Source: Pedobacter puniceum
GTDB lineage: Bacteria; Bacteroidota; Bacteroidia; Sphingobacteriales; Sphingobacteriaceae
DNA: 64,000 nucleotides
NCBI RefSeq assembly: GCF_009674685.1
Contig: NZ_WKJI01000001.1
Coordinates: 930,001 to 994,000, forward strand
Direction: 5' to 3'
Positions 53,044 through 61,961 of the stretch are shown in pieces (the first letter of the stretch is position 1; each line of letters starts with the position of its first letter). A model generated the notes under the pieces. The model was not told where the DNA came from, searched no databases, and saw only the letters and a list, made by a program, of their open reading frames with translations. Position numbers and translations under genes: made by a program.

Positions 53044-54963
53044 TTAGCCTTCCAAAATTAAAATCTCATCAGCCAGTTGCTCCCAATGTAATTGTAAAGC
53101 ACCTAACTGTTCTTTTAATTGATAATAACGCTCGTTAACCTCTTTTAATTTTTGAGGATTACTATAAACTTCTTCTTTGGCAATTTCAGCTTCAGCTTCT
53201 TTCACCAATTTATCTTGTGCTGCTACATCATCTTCAAGCTTTTGCAATTGCTGATTTAGCTTTTTCAGTTGTTTAGCTTTATCATCAGAAACTTGTGGCT
53301 TAGCTTCTTCTTTCTTTGCCTTTTCTACTTTAGCATGTTTAATGCCTCCACCCGGAACAATCTCTTTTGCTCTTCTGGCTTGCCATTCTTCATACTCGGC
53401 ATAAGTACCCGGATATTCTTTAATTTGTTTATCCTCAATAAACCAAATTTTATTAGCCACATTGTCTAAGAAATACCTATCGTGAGAAACAGCTATAAAA
53501 GTACCTTCATATTGCTGTAAGGCTTGTATTAAGATGTTTACCGATTGTATATCTAGGTGGTTGGTAGGCTCATCCAGAATCAAGAAATTAGAATCCGTAG
53601 TTAAGGATTTAGCCAAGGCAACCCTAGATTTTTCGCCTCCAGATAATACCCTAATTTTCTTAAATACATCATCACCAGAAAAAAGGAAACATCCTAAAAT
53701 AGAGCGTAGCTCGGTATCAGAATGTTTAGGTGCAAAAGCCTGTAATTCTTCTAAAATAGCATTATCTAAGTGTAAAGATTCTAACTGGTGCTGTGCAAAA
53801 AAGGTTGTGGTAACGTTATGCCCGGTTTCACATTTACCGCTAAAAGCTTCTGTACCTGCGATAATTCTTAATAGGGTAGACTTACCCTTACCATTAGCTC
53901 CAATTAAAGCTATTTTATCTCCTTTTTCTATTACTGCCTCGGCGTTTTCTAAAATATCTATAGTTGGGTAGCTTTTAGATGCATTTTCTATTCTGATAAC
54001 ATGCCTTCCTGAAGGTTTAGAGAATTTAAACCTGAAGTTTACGGTAGGGTTATCATCGTCAACATCCTCAACACGCTCCATTTTATCTAAAGCTTTCATT
54101 CTGGATTGAGCCATCTTTGCTTTAGATGCTTTAGCTTTAAAACGTTCTATCAAACGCTCTTCTTGCTTAATTTTAGCTTGTTGGTTTTTAAATTCGCCTT
54201 TTTGAATTTCTGCTCTTAAAGCTTTTTCTTCTAAATAGAACGAGTAATTACCAGAATAGATGGTTAATTTACCTTTACGAGATTCTACAATACGGTTTAC
54301 AATTCTATCTAAGAAATACCTATCGTGAGATACAATCACAATTGCACCTTCAAAGCTATTTAAATAAGTTTCTAACCACTTGATAGAAGGTAAATCCATG
54401 TGGTTGGTAGGCTCATCCAGCAATAAAATATCAGGGTTCTGTAGTAATATTTTAGCTAACATGACACGCATACGCCAACCTCCAGAGAAGGTGTTTAATG
54501 GCCTGTGTTGGTCTTCTGTACTAAAACCCAATCCGGCTAAAATCTCATTGGCTCTATACTCAATATTATAACCGTCTAAAGCCTCAAATTCTTGTTGTTT
54601 ATCACTTAATTTATTGATGAGTTCGTCTGAATAATCAGTTTCAATCTTCTTAAGTAATACTTCAATTTCATCATGCAGCTGGTTTTGACGCTCAAAAGCT
54701 TCCATAGCTACGTGTAAAATGGTATGATGAGAATCGTAAGAAAGTAAATCTTGGTTAAGGTAACCTATTTTGATGTCTTTAGACATAGAAACAGTACCTT
54801 CAGAAGGCGTATATTCGCCAACGATAATTTTTAAAAGTGTAGATTTTCCGGTTCCATTAGCACCAATTAAACCTATTTTTTCTCCTGGTTTGATATGCCA
54901 GTTAGCTTCTTCATACAAAGCTCTTGAACCTATACGGAAAGTTAAATTATTTATTGCAATCAT
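53044..54963 (-). CDS. ABC-F family ATPase (Uup/EttA-like)
   Basis: 639 aa. Two ABC cassettes in one chain: first GANGTGKSTLLK, LNTFSGGWRMRVMLAKILLQNPDILLLDEPTNHMDL; second GANGKGKSTLLR, IRVLSGGEKSRVALAKSLTTDSNFLILDEPTNHLDI. The P-site tRNA interaction linker lies between (residues about 240-310, rich in Lys/Arg/Ala), and a coiled coil (VEKAKKEEAKPQ...) ends the protein as in Uup. There is no transmembrane part. Acts on ribosomes. It follows a TACCTTTG -7 element with almost no leader. Confidence 0.92.
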   Translation of the reverse strand: MIAINNLTFRIGSRALYEEANWHIKPGEKIGLIGANGTGKSTLLKIIVGEYTPSEGTVSMSKDIKIGYLNQDLLSYDSHHTILHVAMEAFERQNQLHDEIEVLLKKIETDYSDELINKLSDKQQEFEALDGYNIEYRANEILAGLGFSTEDQHRPLNTFSGGWRMRVMLAKILLQNPDILLLDEPTNHMDLPSIKWLETYLNSFEGAIVIVSHDRYFLDRIVNRIVESRKGKLTIYSGNYSFYLEEKALRAEIQKGEFKNQQAKIKQEERLIERFKAKASKAKMAQSRMKALDKMERVEDVDDDNPTVNFRFKFSKPSGRHVIRIENASKSYPTIDILENAEAVIEKGDKIALIGANGKGKSTLLRIIAGTEAFSGKCETGHNVTTTFFAQHQLESLHLDNAILEELQAFAPKHSDTELRSILGCFLFSGDDVFKKIRVLSGGEKSRVALAKSLTTDSNFLILDEPTNHLDIQSVNILIQALQQYEGTFIAVSHDRYFLDNVANKIWFIEDKQIKEYPGTYAEYEEWQARRAKEIVPGGGIKHAKVEKAKKEEAKPQVSDDKAKQLKKLNQQLQKLEDDVAAQDKLVKEAEAEIAKEEVYSNPQKLKEVNERYYQLKEQLGALQLHWEQLADEILILEG

Positions 54964-54970
54964 TTGGGCG

Positions 54971-54978
54971 CAAAGGTA
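54971..54978 (-). promoter_or_regulatory. -7 element TACCTTTG for the ABC-F gene
   Basis: Minus-strand TACCTTTG ends 7 bp before the ATG; the message would be nearly leaderless. Confidence 0.55.
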
Positions 54979-55017
54979 CGCAATTTTAGATAGCTTTTAT
55001 TTCAGATTTCTGTTACA

Positions 55018-55407
55018 CTAACACTCGTAAAATTCTATAGGTAATCCATCAGGATCAGCAATAAAAGTGAATTTTTTACCAGTAAATTCATCTATTCTAA
55101 TATCCTCAACTTTAATGTTCTGATTTTCTAGTGTTAACTTAACATTCTCCAAATCATCAACAGCAAATGCCAAATGTCTTAGTCCGCAAGCTTCAGGAAA
55201 TGATGAGCGTAGAGGAGGTTCAGGAAAAGAAAATAATTCTATACAATAATTATTTCCCAAGGCTAAATCTAGTTTGTAAGAATCTCTAGCCTCGCGGTAT
55301 ACTTCTCTTACAATTTTAAATCCCAATATTTGAGTGTAAAAATGCTTTGAAACAGAATAATTACTACAAATAATGGCAATATGATGAATATTTTTGAGCG
55401 ATAACAT
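55018..55407 (-). CDS. VOC-family protein (glyoxalase-like, YaeR type)
   Basis: 129 aa, single VOC domain. IHHIAIICSNYSVSKHFYTQILGFKIVRE, IELFSFPEPPLRSS, GLRHLAFAVDDLENV and FIADPDGLPIEFYEC are the usual segments; the metal ligands would be the His of HHIAI, Glu of IELF, His of RHLAF and Glu of IEFYE. The exact substrate is unknown. It follows the polyprenyl synthase gene by 9 bp. Confidence 0.88.
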   Translation of the reverse strand: MLSLKNIHHIAIICSNYSVSKHFYTQILGFKIVREVYREARDSYKLDLALGNNYCIELFSFPEPPLRSSFPEACGLRHLAFAVDDLENVKLTLENQNIKVEDIRIDEFTGKKFTFIADPDGLPIEFYEC

Positions 55408-55416
55408 TAGTAAATA

Positions 55417-56391
55417 TTAATTATCTCTCAACATCAGCATATCCGCAAACTCTTTTAAAACAGATTTTCTTTCTTCATCAACTGCAATTTTGTCTAAAGA
55501 AGCTAAGCCTTTAGCTGCATAGTTTTCCATTTCTTTTTTAGCAATTTCCTGAATATTTAAACTGTTATAAATAGCGGTAACGGCTGTAACCTTCTCTTGT
55601 GGGTTAAATGTGGTTTTACTTAGCCAATTTTGAAGCTCTTCTTTTTGTGCTCCTTGCGCAAGCTCTAAAGCTCTTATCAGTAAAAAGGTTTTTTTATTAG
55701 AAATGATATCTCCGCCTACTTGTTTTCCAAATTTCTCTGGGTCGCCATAAACATCTAAAATATCATCTTGAAGCTGAAAAGCAATTCCTAGTTTCTCACC
55801 AAAATCATACAATAACTGAGCGTCATTTTCTGCTGCTTCGCCAATTAAAGCACCAATTTTTAATGCTCCGCCCAATAAAACAGCTGTCTTAAGTCTTATC
55901 ATGTTGATGTATTCATCAACTTTTACTTCCTGATAGTTTTCAAAGTTCATATCAATTTGCTGACCTTCACAAACACCAACGGCAGTATCATTAAATATCT
56001 TTAAAATATCTGGTAGGATAGCAGTTTTAACCTGCATAATGAGTTTATAAGCTTCTACCAGCATCACATCTCCGGAAAGGATAGCCACAGCCTCATTCCA
56101 CTTGGCATGTACCGTAGGATTTCCTCTTCTTAAAGGTGCTTTATCCATGATATCATCATGCATTAAGGTGAAATTATGGAAAACTTCTATCGCTAAAGCT
56201 GGTTTAATGGCCTTTTCAACATCGCCTTTGAATAAGTCTGTAGCCATTAACAACAAAGCAGGTCTTAACCTTTTACCACCTAAATTCATGAGATAGCTGA
56301 TAGGCTCATACAGTTCTGATGGGTTTACAGGATATTTTTGTTGAGCTATAGCTCTGGTGATTAATTGTTGAAGATTAGAAATGCTGTACAT
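55417..56391 (-). CDS. polyprenyl diphosphate synthase
   Basis: 324 aa. First Asp-rich motif LMHDDIMDKAPLRRG, second QLQDDILDVYGDP, and GGKRLRPALLLMA near the N-terminus: a trans-prenyltransferase of the octaprenyl/heptaprenyl (IspB-like) class. It would make the side chain of menaquinone. Product length cannot be read safely from the sequence. Transcribed from the same strand as RNase R (21-bp gap). Confidence 0.9.
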   Translation of the reverse strand: MYSISNLQQLITRAIAQQKYPVNPSELYEPISYLMNLGGKRLRPALLLMATDLFKGDVEKAIKPALAIEVFHNFTLMHDDIMDKAPLRRGNPTVHAKWNEAVAILSGDVMLVEAYKLIMQVKTAILPDILKIFNDTAVGVCEGQQIDMNFENYQEVKVDEYINMIRLKTAVLLGGALKIGALIGEAAENDAQLLYDFGEKLGIAFQLQDDILDVYGDPEKFGKQVGGDIISNKKTFLLIRALELAQGAQKEELQNWLSKTTFNPQEKVTAVTAIYNSLNIQEIAKKEMENYAAKGLASLDKIAVDEERKSVLKEFADMLMLRDN

Positions 56392-56412
56392 TTAACTGTA
56401 AAAGATAATGGA

Positions 56413-58542
56413 TTAGGAAATTAACGTAAAGTCTATTTGTCTCTTGCTTAAATCTACTCTTTTTACCCTGATACTCACTTCATCACCCAACTGATAGATT
56501 TTCTTTTTTCTTTGCCCAATAATACAATAATTTTTCTCGTCTAAGGTATAGAAATCATCAGAAATATCTCTCAGCCTAATCATTCCCTCACATTTATTCT
56601 CTTCAATTTCCACATACATTCCCCACTCAGTTACACCAGAAACTATCCCCAAATAGGTTTGCCCGATGTTATCTTGCAAAAATTCTGCTTGTTTATATTT
56701 GATAGAAGCTCTTTCTGCATCGGCAGCCTTTTTCTCCATTTGGGAAGCATGCTGACAAAGTTTTTCGTAATGTTCTGCACTGGCATTGGCACCACCGTCT
56801 AAATAATGTTGTAGTAAACGGTGTGTCATCACATCGGGGTAACGACGAATAGGAGAGGTGAAGTGCGTGTAAAAATCAAATGCTAAACCATAATGACTGC
56901 TACTTTTTGTGGTGTAAATAGCTTTCGCCATAGAGCGGATGGCTAATTGAGTTAATACATTTTGTTCTTTTTTACCTTCAATATCTGCCATTAATTTGTT
57001 TAAGGACCTGGCTGTATCTCGGTCTGATTTGGTAGAGATTTTATGCCCAAATTTTAAAGCAAACTGAGAGAAATTGGCTAAGCTTTCTGGTTTTGGCGAA
57101 TCATGAGCCCGGTAAACAAAGGTTAATTTGTTTTTTCCTTTTCCTTTTTTAGCGATAAACTCGGCGACTCTTCTGTTGGCTAGCAACATAAAATCTTCGA
57201 TAAGTTTATGTGCATCTTTACGTTCTTTGATATAAACGCCAGTAGGCTTGCCTTTATCATCAAGTTTAAATTTAACTTCGGTAGATTCAAAACTGATAGC
57301 ACCATGTTTAAACTTACGGTCTCTAAGTTTATAAGCTAAATCATTTAAAGTCAATATCTCATCAACAAAATCACCTGTTTTTTGCTCGATAATTTCTTGT
57401 ACTTCTTCATAAGCAAAACGTCTATCAGAGTAAATAACAGTTCTACCAAACCATTCATTCTGGATATTTGCTTCTGTATCTAATTCGAAAACAGCAGAAA
57501 AACATAGCTTTTCTTCTTTTGGTCGTAAAGAACATAAACCATTTGATAAACGCTCTGGCAACATTGGTATCACCCTGTCTACCAAATAAACGGAAGTTCC
57601 TCTGTCAAAAGCTTCTTTATCTAATTCTGTTTCTGGTATGACATAATGAGAAACATCTGCAATATGAACACCTACCTCATAGTTTCCATTTTCTAATTGT
57701 CGGAAAGAGATCGCATCATCAAAATCTTTCGCATCAAAAGGATCTATGGTAAAGGTGGTGATTTTTCTAAAATCTCTTCTTTTAGCTATCTCTTCTTTAG
57801 AAATCTGGTCTGATATAGCATTAGCTTCTTTTTCTACTACTTCAGGAAAAGCCAATGGGAAGCCATATTCTGCTAGAATGGCGTTCATTTCGGTGTCATT
57901 CTCACCTTGTTTTCCTAAAATACTTTTGATAATACCTACTGGGTTTTTAGCGCCATCAGGCCAATCAACAATTCTTGCTAATGCTTTTACACCGTTTCTG
58001 GCGCCATTTAAATCCTCTAAAGGGATAAAAATATCGTGAAGCATTTTTCTATCATCAGGAATGAAAAACGCAAAATGCTGAGATACTTTTACCAAACCTG
58101 TAAATTCTAATTTAGCTCTGGTGATGATTTCTACTACTTCACCTTCTTTACGCTTACCTTTTTTGCTGGCGTAAACATATAGTTTTACAATATCGCCATG
58201 TAAAGCAGTTCTTAACTTACGTGGAGCTATATAAATATCATTTTCAAAGGTATCATCAGGGATTAAAAATGCAGAGCCATCATTGGCCATATCAATTTTA
58301 CCGGTAACAAAGGTTTTAATCTCATGTAATTGATATTTGCCTTTCTCTTTTTCTATAAACAAACCTTCTTTGGTAACATCTTTAAGAACGTCGTATATAG
58401 TTTTTTTTGATTCTGGATCACTGATATTTAGTTTAGCTGCTACTTGTTTATAATTGAGAGGCTTATTACCGTTTTTTTCAAAAATATCGGTGATAAGCTG
58501 TGTAAGAACATGTTTGATATTATTTCCTTTTTGGTTAGACAT
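56413..58542 (-). CDS. rnr: ribonuclease R
   Basis: 709 aa. N-terminal winged-helix region (LNYKQVAAKLNISDPESKKTIYDVLK), cold-shock OB domains (GKIDMANDGSAFLIPDD, IVKLYVYASKKGK), RNB catalytic core with TIDPFDAKDFDDAISF (metal-binding Asp cluster) and HYGLAFDFYTHFTSPIRRYPDVMTHRLL, and a C-terminal S1 domain (IVSGVTEWGMYVEIEENKCEGMIRL). It degrades structured RNA 3' to 5'. The Lys-rich tail of E. coli RNase R is absent. Confidence 0.94.
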   Translation of the reverse strand: MSNQKGNNIKHVLTQLITDIFEKNGNKPLNYKQVAAKLNISDPESKKTIYDVLKDVTKEGLFIEKEKGKYQLHEIKTFVTGKIDMANDGSAFLIPDDTFENDIYIAPRKLRTALHGDIVKLYVYASKKGKRKEGEVVEIITRAKLEFTGLVKVSQHFAFFIPDDRKMLHDIFIPLEDLNGARNGVKALARIVDWPDGAKNPVGIIKSILGKQGENDTEMNAILAEYGFPLAFPEVVEKEANAISDQISKEEIAKRRDFRKITTFTIDPFDAKDFDDAISFRQLENGNYEVGVHIADVSHYVIPETELDKEAFDRGTSVYLVDRVIPMLPERLSNGLCSLRPKEEKLCFSAVFELDTEANIQNEWFGRTVIYSDRRFAYEEVQEIIEQKTGDFVDEILTLNDLAYKLRDRKFKHGAISFESTEVKFKLDDKGKPTGVYIKERKDAHKLIEDFMLLANRRVAEFIAKKGKGKNKLTFVYRAHDSPKPESLANFSQFALKFGHKISTKSDRDTARSLNKLMADIEGKKEQNVLTQLAIRSMAKAIYTTKSSSHYGLAFDFYTHFTSPIRRYPDVMTHRLLQHYLDGGANASAEHYEKLCQHASQMEKKAADAERASIKYKQAEFLQDNIGQTYLGIVSGVTEWGMYVEIEENKCEGMIRLRDISDDFYTLDEKNYCIIGQRKKKIYQLGDEVSIRVKRVDLSKRQIDFTLIS

Positions 58543-58745
58543 ATTGTGACGTGTTTGTTCTAAATATAGTCTTAAAAGCTTAAATTGAGGATTAAGTTTT
58601 AAAGAATTTTTAGATTTTGGTGAAATTTAGTTAATCGATATCGTTAAATATGATATGACATATCAAAAAACCTACCATTGAAGTATTCATTAAGGTTTAA
58701 AAATAAGATGTTTTTGCTCTAGCGGCAGGTAGTGGTTTCTTTTTT

Positions 58746-59225
58746 TATTGGCAATTACGCACAAGGCTTTCCGGCCTCATAGGCGGCCAGCCCTAGGCAC
58801 TTTTTTCTTGATAAAAATTGAACAAAAAACGAGGAACGAGTTCATGAATGCCTAAGAAAAACCATAAACAAAAAATGAATAAATCAAGGCTGATGAATAT
58901 TTGTCGTTTCGTCTAAATAAATCTTTAGCCACAATCCTGAGTGGTGTGAAGGGTTTTGCTTGATGATTACTTCTACAACACCCGTCGGATTGTTTTCCGA
59001 CAGTGTTTAATAAAAGTTTATGCAGAAGATTTATTTGACTACACTTCCAAATCTTCATAGGCCGTCTTCGTTCTTAGGAAAGATGAATTTTATGTTTATA
59101 GGTAGTTCCTAAATATCCACTTTTTAGGGTCTCTCTACTTTCTACTTTATACTCCGTATTTTTTACTACTAGATAGGAACAAACTTTGATAATAAAACAG
59201 CTTAAACCGAAGCGCATGATCAATC
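58746..59225. repeat. long dispersed intergenic repeat, copy B
   Basis: Shares ordered blocks with copy A over about 480 bp (GGCTTTCCGGCCTCATAGGC, CAAGGCTGATGAATATTTGT, CAACACCCGTCGGATTGTTT, CAAATCTTCATAGGCCGTC and a final AGGAACAA...GAAGCGCATGA segment). It carries an extra stretch of about 70 bp after the first block. It fills much of the gap 58543-59679. The first 150 bp of the gap hold only AT-rich DNA. Confidence 0.7.
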
Positions 59226-59426
59226 CCCCAGAGCCGGAAAGACGAAAAAACAGTAGCAGAAATTAAAAAATCTTGCACAACCAAGCCTATAGCGAATGCG
59301 GTTTTGCGTTCGAGTTTGTAAAAGCATTCATAAAGCACAAACGAGCAAAAATAAGCGCCAATTGTTTTTTGAGTGTGGGTAGGGTTTGTGCGACAAAGGC
59401 TCCTGCGGGATTGTTCAGGACTTTTG

Positions 59427-59452
59427 GTTCCTTTTGGTCCCGCAAAAGGAAC
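59427..59452. repeat. GC-richer hairpin element in the gap
   Basis: GTTCCTTTTG / CAAAAGGAAC with a 6-nt loop, in a GC-rich stretch (59390-59475). The stretch reads, if translated, FRTFGSFWSRKRNEP, a phrase seen repeatedly in translated intergenic DNA of this phylum. I treat it as a repeat and not as a protein. Confidence 0.45.
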
Positions 59453-59487
59453 GAGCCCCGCCGGCGATAGAGGCGGATATTTATGTT

Positions 59488-59543
59488 TTATAGAGATTGT
59501 GAACTAATTGGCTGTTGCGCACAAGGCTTTCCGGTCTCATAGG
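59488..59543. repeat. partial third copy of the dispersed repeat
   Basis: Repeats the first ~55 bp of copy A (TAGAGATT...GAACTAATTGGCT...CAAGGCTTTCCGG.CTCATAGG) and then stops. A TTTTAAGCACTCGTTGCAAA element follows at 59567. Confidence 0.65.
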
Positions 59544-59650
59544 TCATCGATATAATCGAAAAACCATTTTAAGCACTCGTTGCAAACGAGCGCAAGATGG
59601 TCTTTCTACTTTCTACTCCGTACTTTCTACTTCCAAGACATATAAACAAA

Positions 59651-59674
59651 AAACTCTCCTAAAAAGGAGAGTTT
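59651..59674 (-). terminator. intrinsic terminator after murA
   Basis: Stem AAACTCTCCT / AGGAGAGTTT with a 4-nt loop; on the minus strand it follows the murA stop and ends in a T-run. Confidence 0.8.
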
Positions 59675-59679
59675 GGAAG

Positions 59680-60987
59680 TTAAATTCTTCTAATATCAGC
59701 ACCAAGTGCTCGTAATCGGGTATCAATATCTTGATAACCTCTTTCTATTTGTTCAATATTGTAAATGGTAGACCTTCCAGAGGCAGAAAGTGCAGCAATT
59801 AATAAGGAAACTCCTGCTCTAATATCAGGTGAAGTCATTTCTATACCTTTTAACTGATATTTCTTATCTAAACCAATAACAGTCGCTCTGTGTGGATCGC
59901 ATAAAATAATTTGTGCACCCATGTCTATCAATTTATCCACAAAGAATAAACGACTCTCGAACATTTTTTGGTGAATCAATACCGAGCCTTTGGCTTGTGT
60001 AGCCACTACTAAAACGATAGAGAGTAAATCGGGTGTAAAACCTGGCCAAGGAGCATCAGCAACAGTTAAAATAGAACCATCAATAAAAGTATCTATTTCA
60101 TAGCTTTTCTGAGCCGGTATAAAAATATCATCACCACGCAATTCCATTTTAATACCTAATCTTTTAAAAACATCAGGTATAATACCTAATTCTTGGTAGC
60201 AAACATTCTTGATGGTGATTTCAGACTCTGTCATGGCAGCTAAGCCTATAAAAGAGCCAATTTCAATCATATCAGGTAATAAACGGTGTTCTGTACCACC
60301 TAAGGCTTCAACACCTTCTATGGTTAATAAATTAGAACCAATACCAGTAATTTTTGCACCCATGCGATTAAGCATTTTGCAAAGTTGTTGTAAATAAGGC
60401 TCACAAGCTGCATTATAAATGGTAGTAGTACCTTTTGCAAGAACTGCCGCCATCACGATATTTGCTGTACCTGTTACAGAAGCCTCATCTAATAAAATAA
60501 ATGTTCCTTTTAATTCGGTAGCATCAACATTAAAGAAATTGGTCTCTGCATTATAAATAAATTTAGCACCAAGTTTCTCGAAACCCAAAAAGTGAGTATC
60601 TAAACGTCGTCTACCAATTTTATCCCCACCTGGTTTAGGAATTGCAGCTTTACCAAAACGGGCTAAAAGCGGACCTACAATCATGATAGAGCCTCTTAAA
60701 CTACCACCTTTTGCTTTAAAAGTTTGAGATTGAAAAAACTCTAAGTTGATATTGGCTGCTGTAAACTCATAAGTATCTTTTGATAATCTATTAACTTCAA
60801 CACCTAAGTCTCCTAAAAGCTCTATAAGTTTATTGACGTCTTTAATATCGGGTATATTGCTTATGGTAACTTTTTCTGGTGTTAATAAAACAGCAGAAAG
60901 AATTTGCAATGCTTCATTTTTTGCTCCCTGGGGTATAATTTCTCCTTTTAAAGGTTTACCACCACGAATCTCAAATGCATTCATCAT
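59680..60987 (-). CDS. murA: UDP-N-acetylglucosamine 1-carboxyvinyltransferase MurA (Cys-to-Asp variant)
   Basis: 435 aa. KPLKGEIIPQGAKNEALQILSA, GGSLRGSIMIVGPLLARFGKA, ATGTAN-like SVTGTANIVMAA, and DIRAGVSLLIAAL are all standard. It makes the first committed step of peptidoglycan synthesis. The active-site loop reads PGGDKIGRRRLDTHF: Asp (about residue 122) stands where E. coli has Cys115, the residue fosfomycin alkylates. The enzyme should be active but fosfomycin-insensitive, as in other Asp-type MurA enzymes. Two adjacent ATGs make the start uncertain by one residue. Confidence 0.95.
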   Translation of the reverse strand: MMNAFEIRGGKPLKGEIIPQGAKNEALQILSAVLLTPEKVTISNIPDIKDVNKLIELLGDLGVEVNRLSKDTYEFTAANINLEFFQSQTFKAKGGSLRGSIMIVGPLLARFGKAAIPKPGGDKIGRRRLDTHFLGFEKLGAKFIYNAETNFFNVDATELKGTFILLDEASVTGTANIVMAAVLAKGTTTIYNAACEPYLQQLCKMLNRMGAKITGIGSNLLTIEGVEALGGTEHRLLPDMIEIGSFIGLAAMTESEITIKNVCYQELGIIPDVFKRLGIKMELRGDDIFIPAQKSYEIDTFIDGSILTVADAPWPGFTPDLLSIVLVVATQAKGSVLIHQKMFESRLFFVDKLIDMGAQIILCDPHRATVIGLDKKYQLKGIEMTSPDIRAGVSLLIAALSASGRSTIYNIEQIERGYQDIDTRLRALGADIRRI

Positions 60988-61008
60988 ATAAAATATTTTT
61001 TGTTTTGA

Positions 61009-61743
61009 TTAGTTTGATCTTTTACCACCACCATTGTTTTGGAAATTCCTAGGGCGGTTTTTGTTGTTGTTATTTTGGTTATTATTTTGTCTTTGGCCAC
61101 CACCACCTCTATTGTTTTGGTTGTTCTTTTGTGAGCGACCATTATTGTTGTTATTGTTGCTGGATGGAGTATTTTGTTTAACATCAACTTTGTTTAACAC
61201 AACCTGACTTAAATCTAACTCGCCACCAGATAAATCATTTAAATCAGAGATGATTTGTTCATCTGCAACATGATCTTTATTCCAAAGTACATAAGCCATT
61301 TTCATAAAATTAGCTATAGAATTTACCATATGCTGTTTTTTTTCAGGCTCGGTAATTTCTTTTGCTCTTTTAATCATGAGCTCAATGGTTTTTCCGTAAT
61401 GCTTAAATTTAATACGGTTTTGAGGATAACTTAAAACTTCTGGTTTGAAATTGATGCCTTCTTTAGTAGGAGTAGGGTAAGGCGAATCAACATCTATCCT
61501 GAAACCCGAAATGATATGTAAATGATCCCAAAGTTTATGTTTAAAATCTGGAACATCTCTTAAATGAGGATTTAAAAATCCCATCATATCTATCACCACT
61601 TGGGCGTATTTATTTCTTTCTTCTTTGGTGGGTAACTCGCAGATATACTCAACCATATTCTGCACATTTCTACCATACTCTGCCAAGATGAGTTTATCTC
61701 TTGAAGTATTGTAATCAAATTTATTTTCAACAGTGTTATTCAT
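61009..61743 (-). CDS. DUF4290 protein with Asn/Gly/Arg-rich tail
   Basis: 244 aa. Residues 1-185 are the DUF4290 domain (FDYNTSRDKLILAEYGRNVQNMVEYICELPTKEERN... INFKPEVLSYPQNRIKFKHYGKTIELMI), found in Bacteroidota. The last ~50 residues are low-complexity, with runs of Asn and RGGGGQR-type units, and are surely disordered. RGG-like tails usually bind RNA. Function of the core is unknown. It precedes murA by 21 bp on the same strand. Confidence 0.82.
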   Translation of the reverse strand: MNNTVENKFDYNTSRDKLILAEYGRNVQNMVEYICELPTKEERNKYAQVVIDMMGFLNPHLRDVPDFKHKLWDHLHIISGFRIDVDSPYPTPTKEGINFKPEVLSYPQNRIKFKHYGKTIELMIKRAKEITEPEKKQHMVNSIANFMKMAYVLWNKDHVADEQIISDLNDLSGGELDLSQVVLNKVDVKQNTPSSNNNNNNGRSQKNNQNNRGGGGQRQNNNQNNNNKNRPRNFQNNGGGKRSN

Positions 61744-61961
61744 TTTTGAATTATTAAAGCTAAATGGTGTAAGCTTTCTTTCTATACTGATAATGTTTTT
61801 TATGTATGATTAACTTATCCGTTTGATTATGAGATTATAACAATCAAAATAATTTAATAAAAGCGGGTTAAAAACAGTATGTAATTTTAATTTTTGTAGC
61901 TAAAAGCTGCAATTTAAGAAAATAAATAAAATTGCAATGTTTTTATTTATTCCTCTTCACG

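Noticed and set aside
59273-59470. 65-aa ORF ending FRTFGSFWSRKRNEPRRR
   Set aside because: The phrase comes from a repeated GC-rich hairpin sequence; no start context and no protein-like conservation visible.
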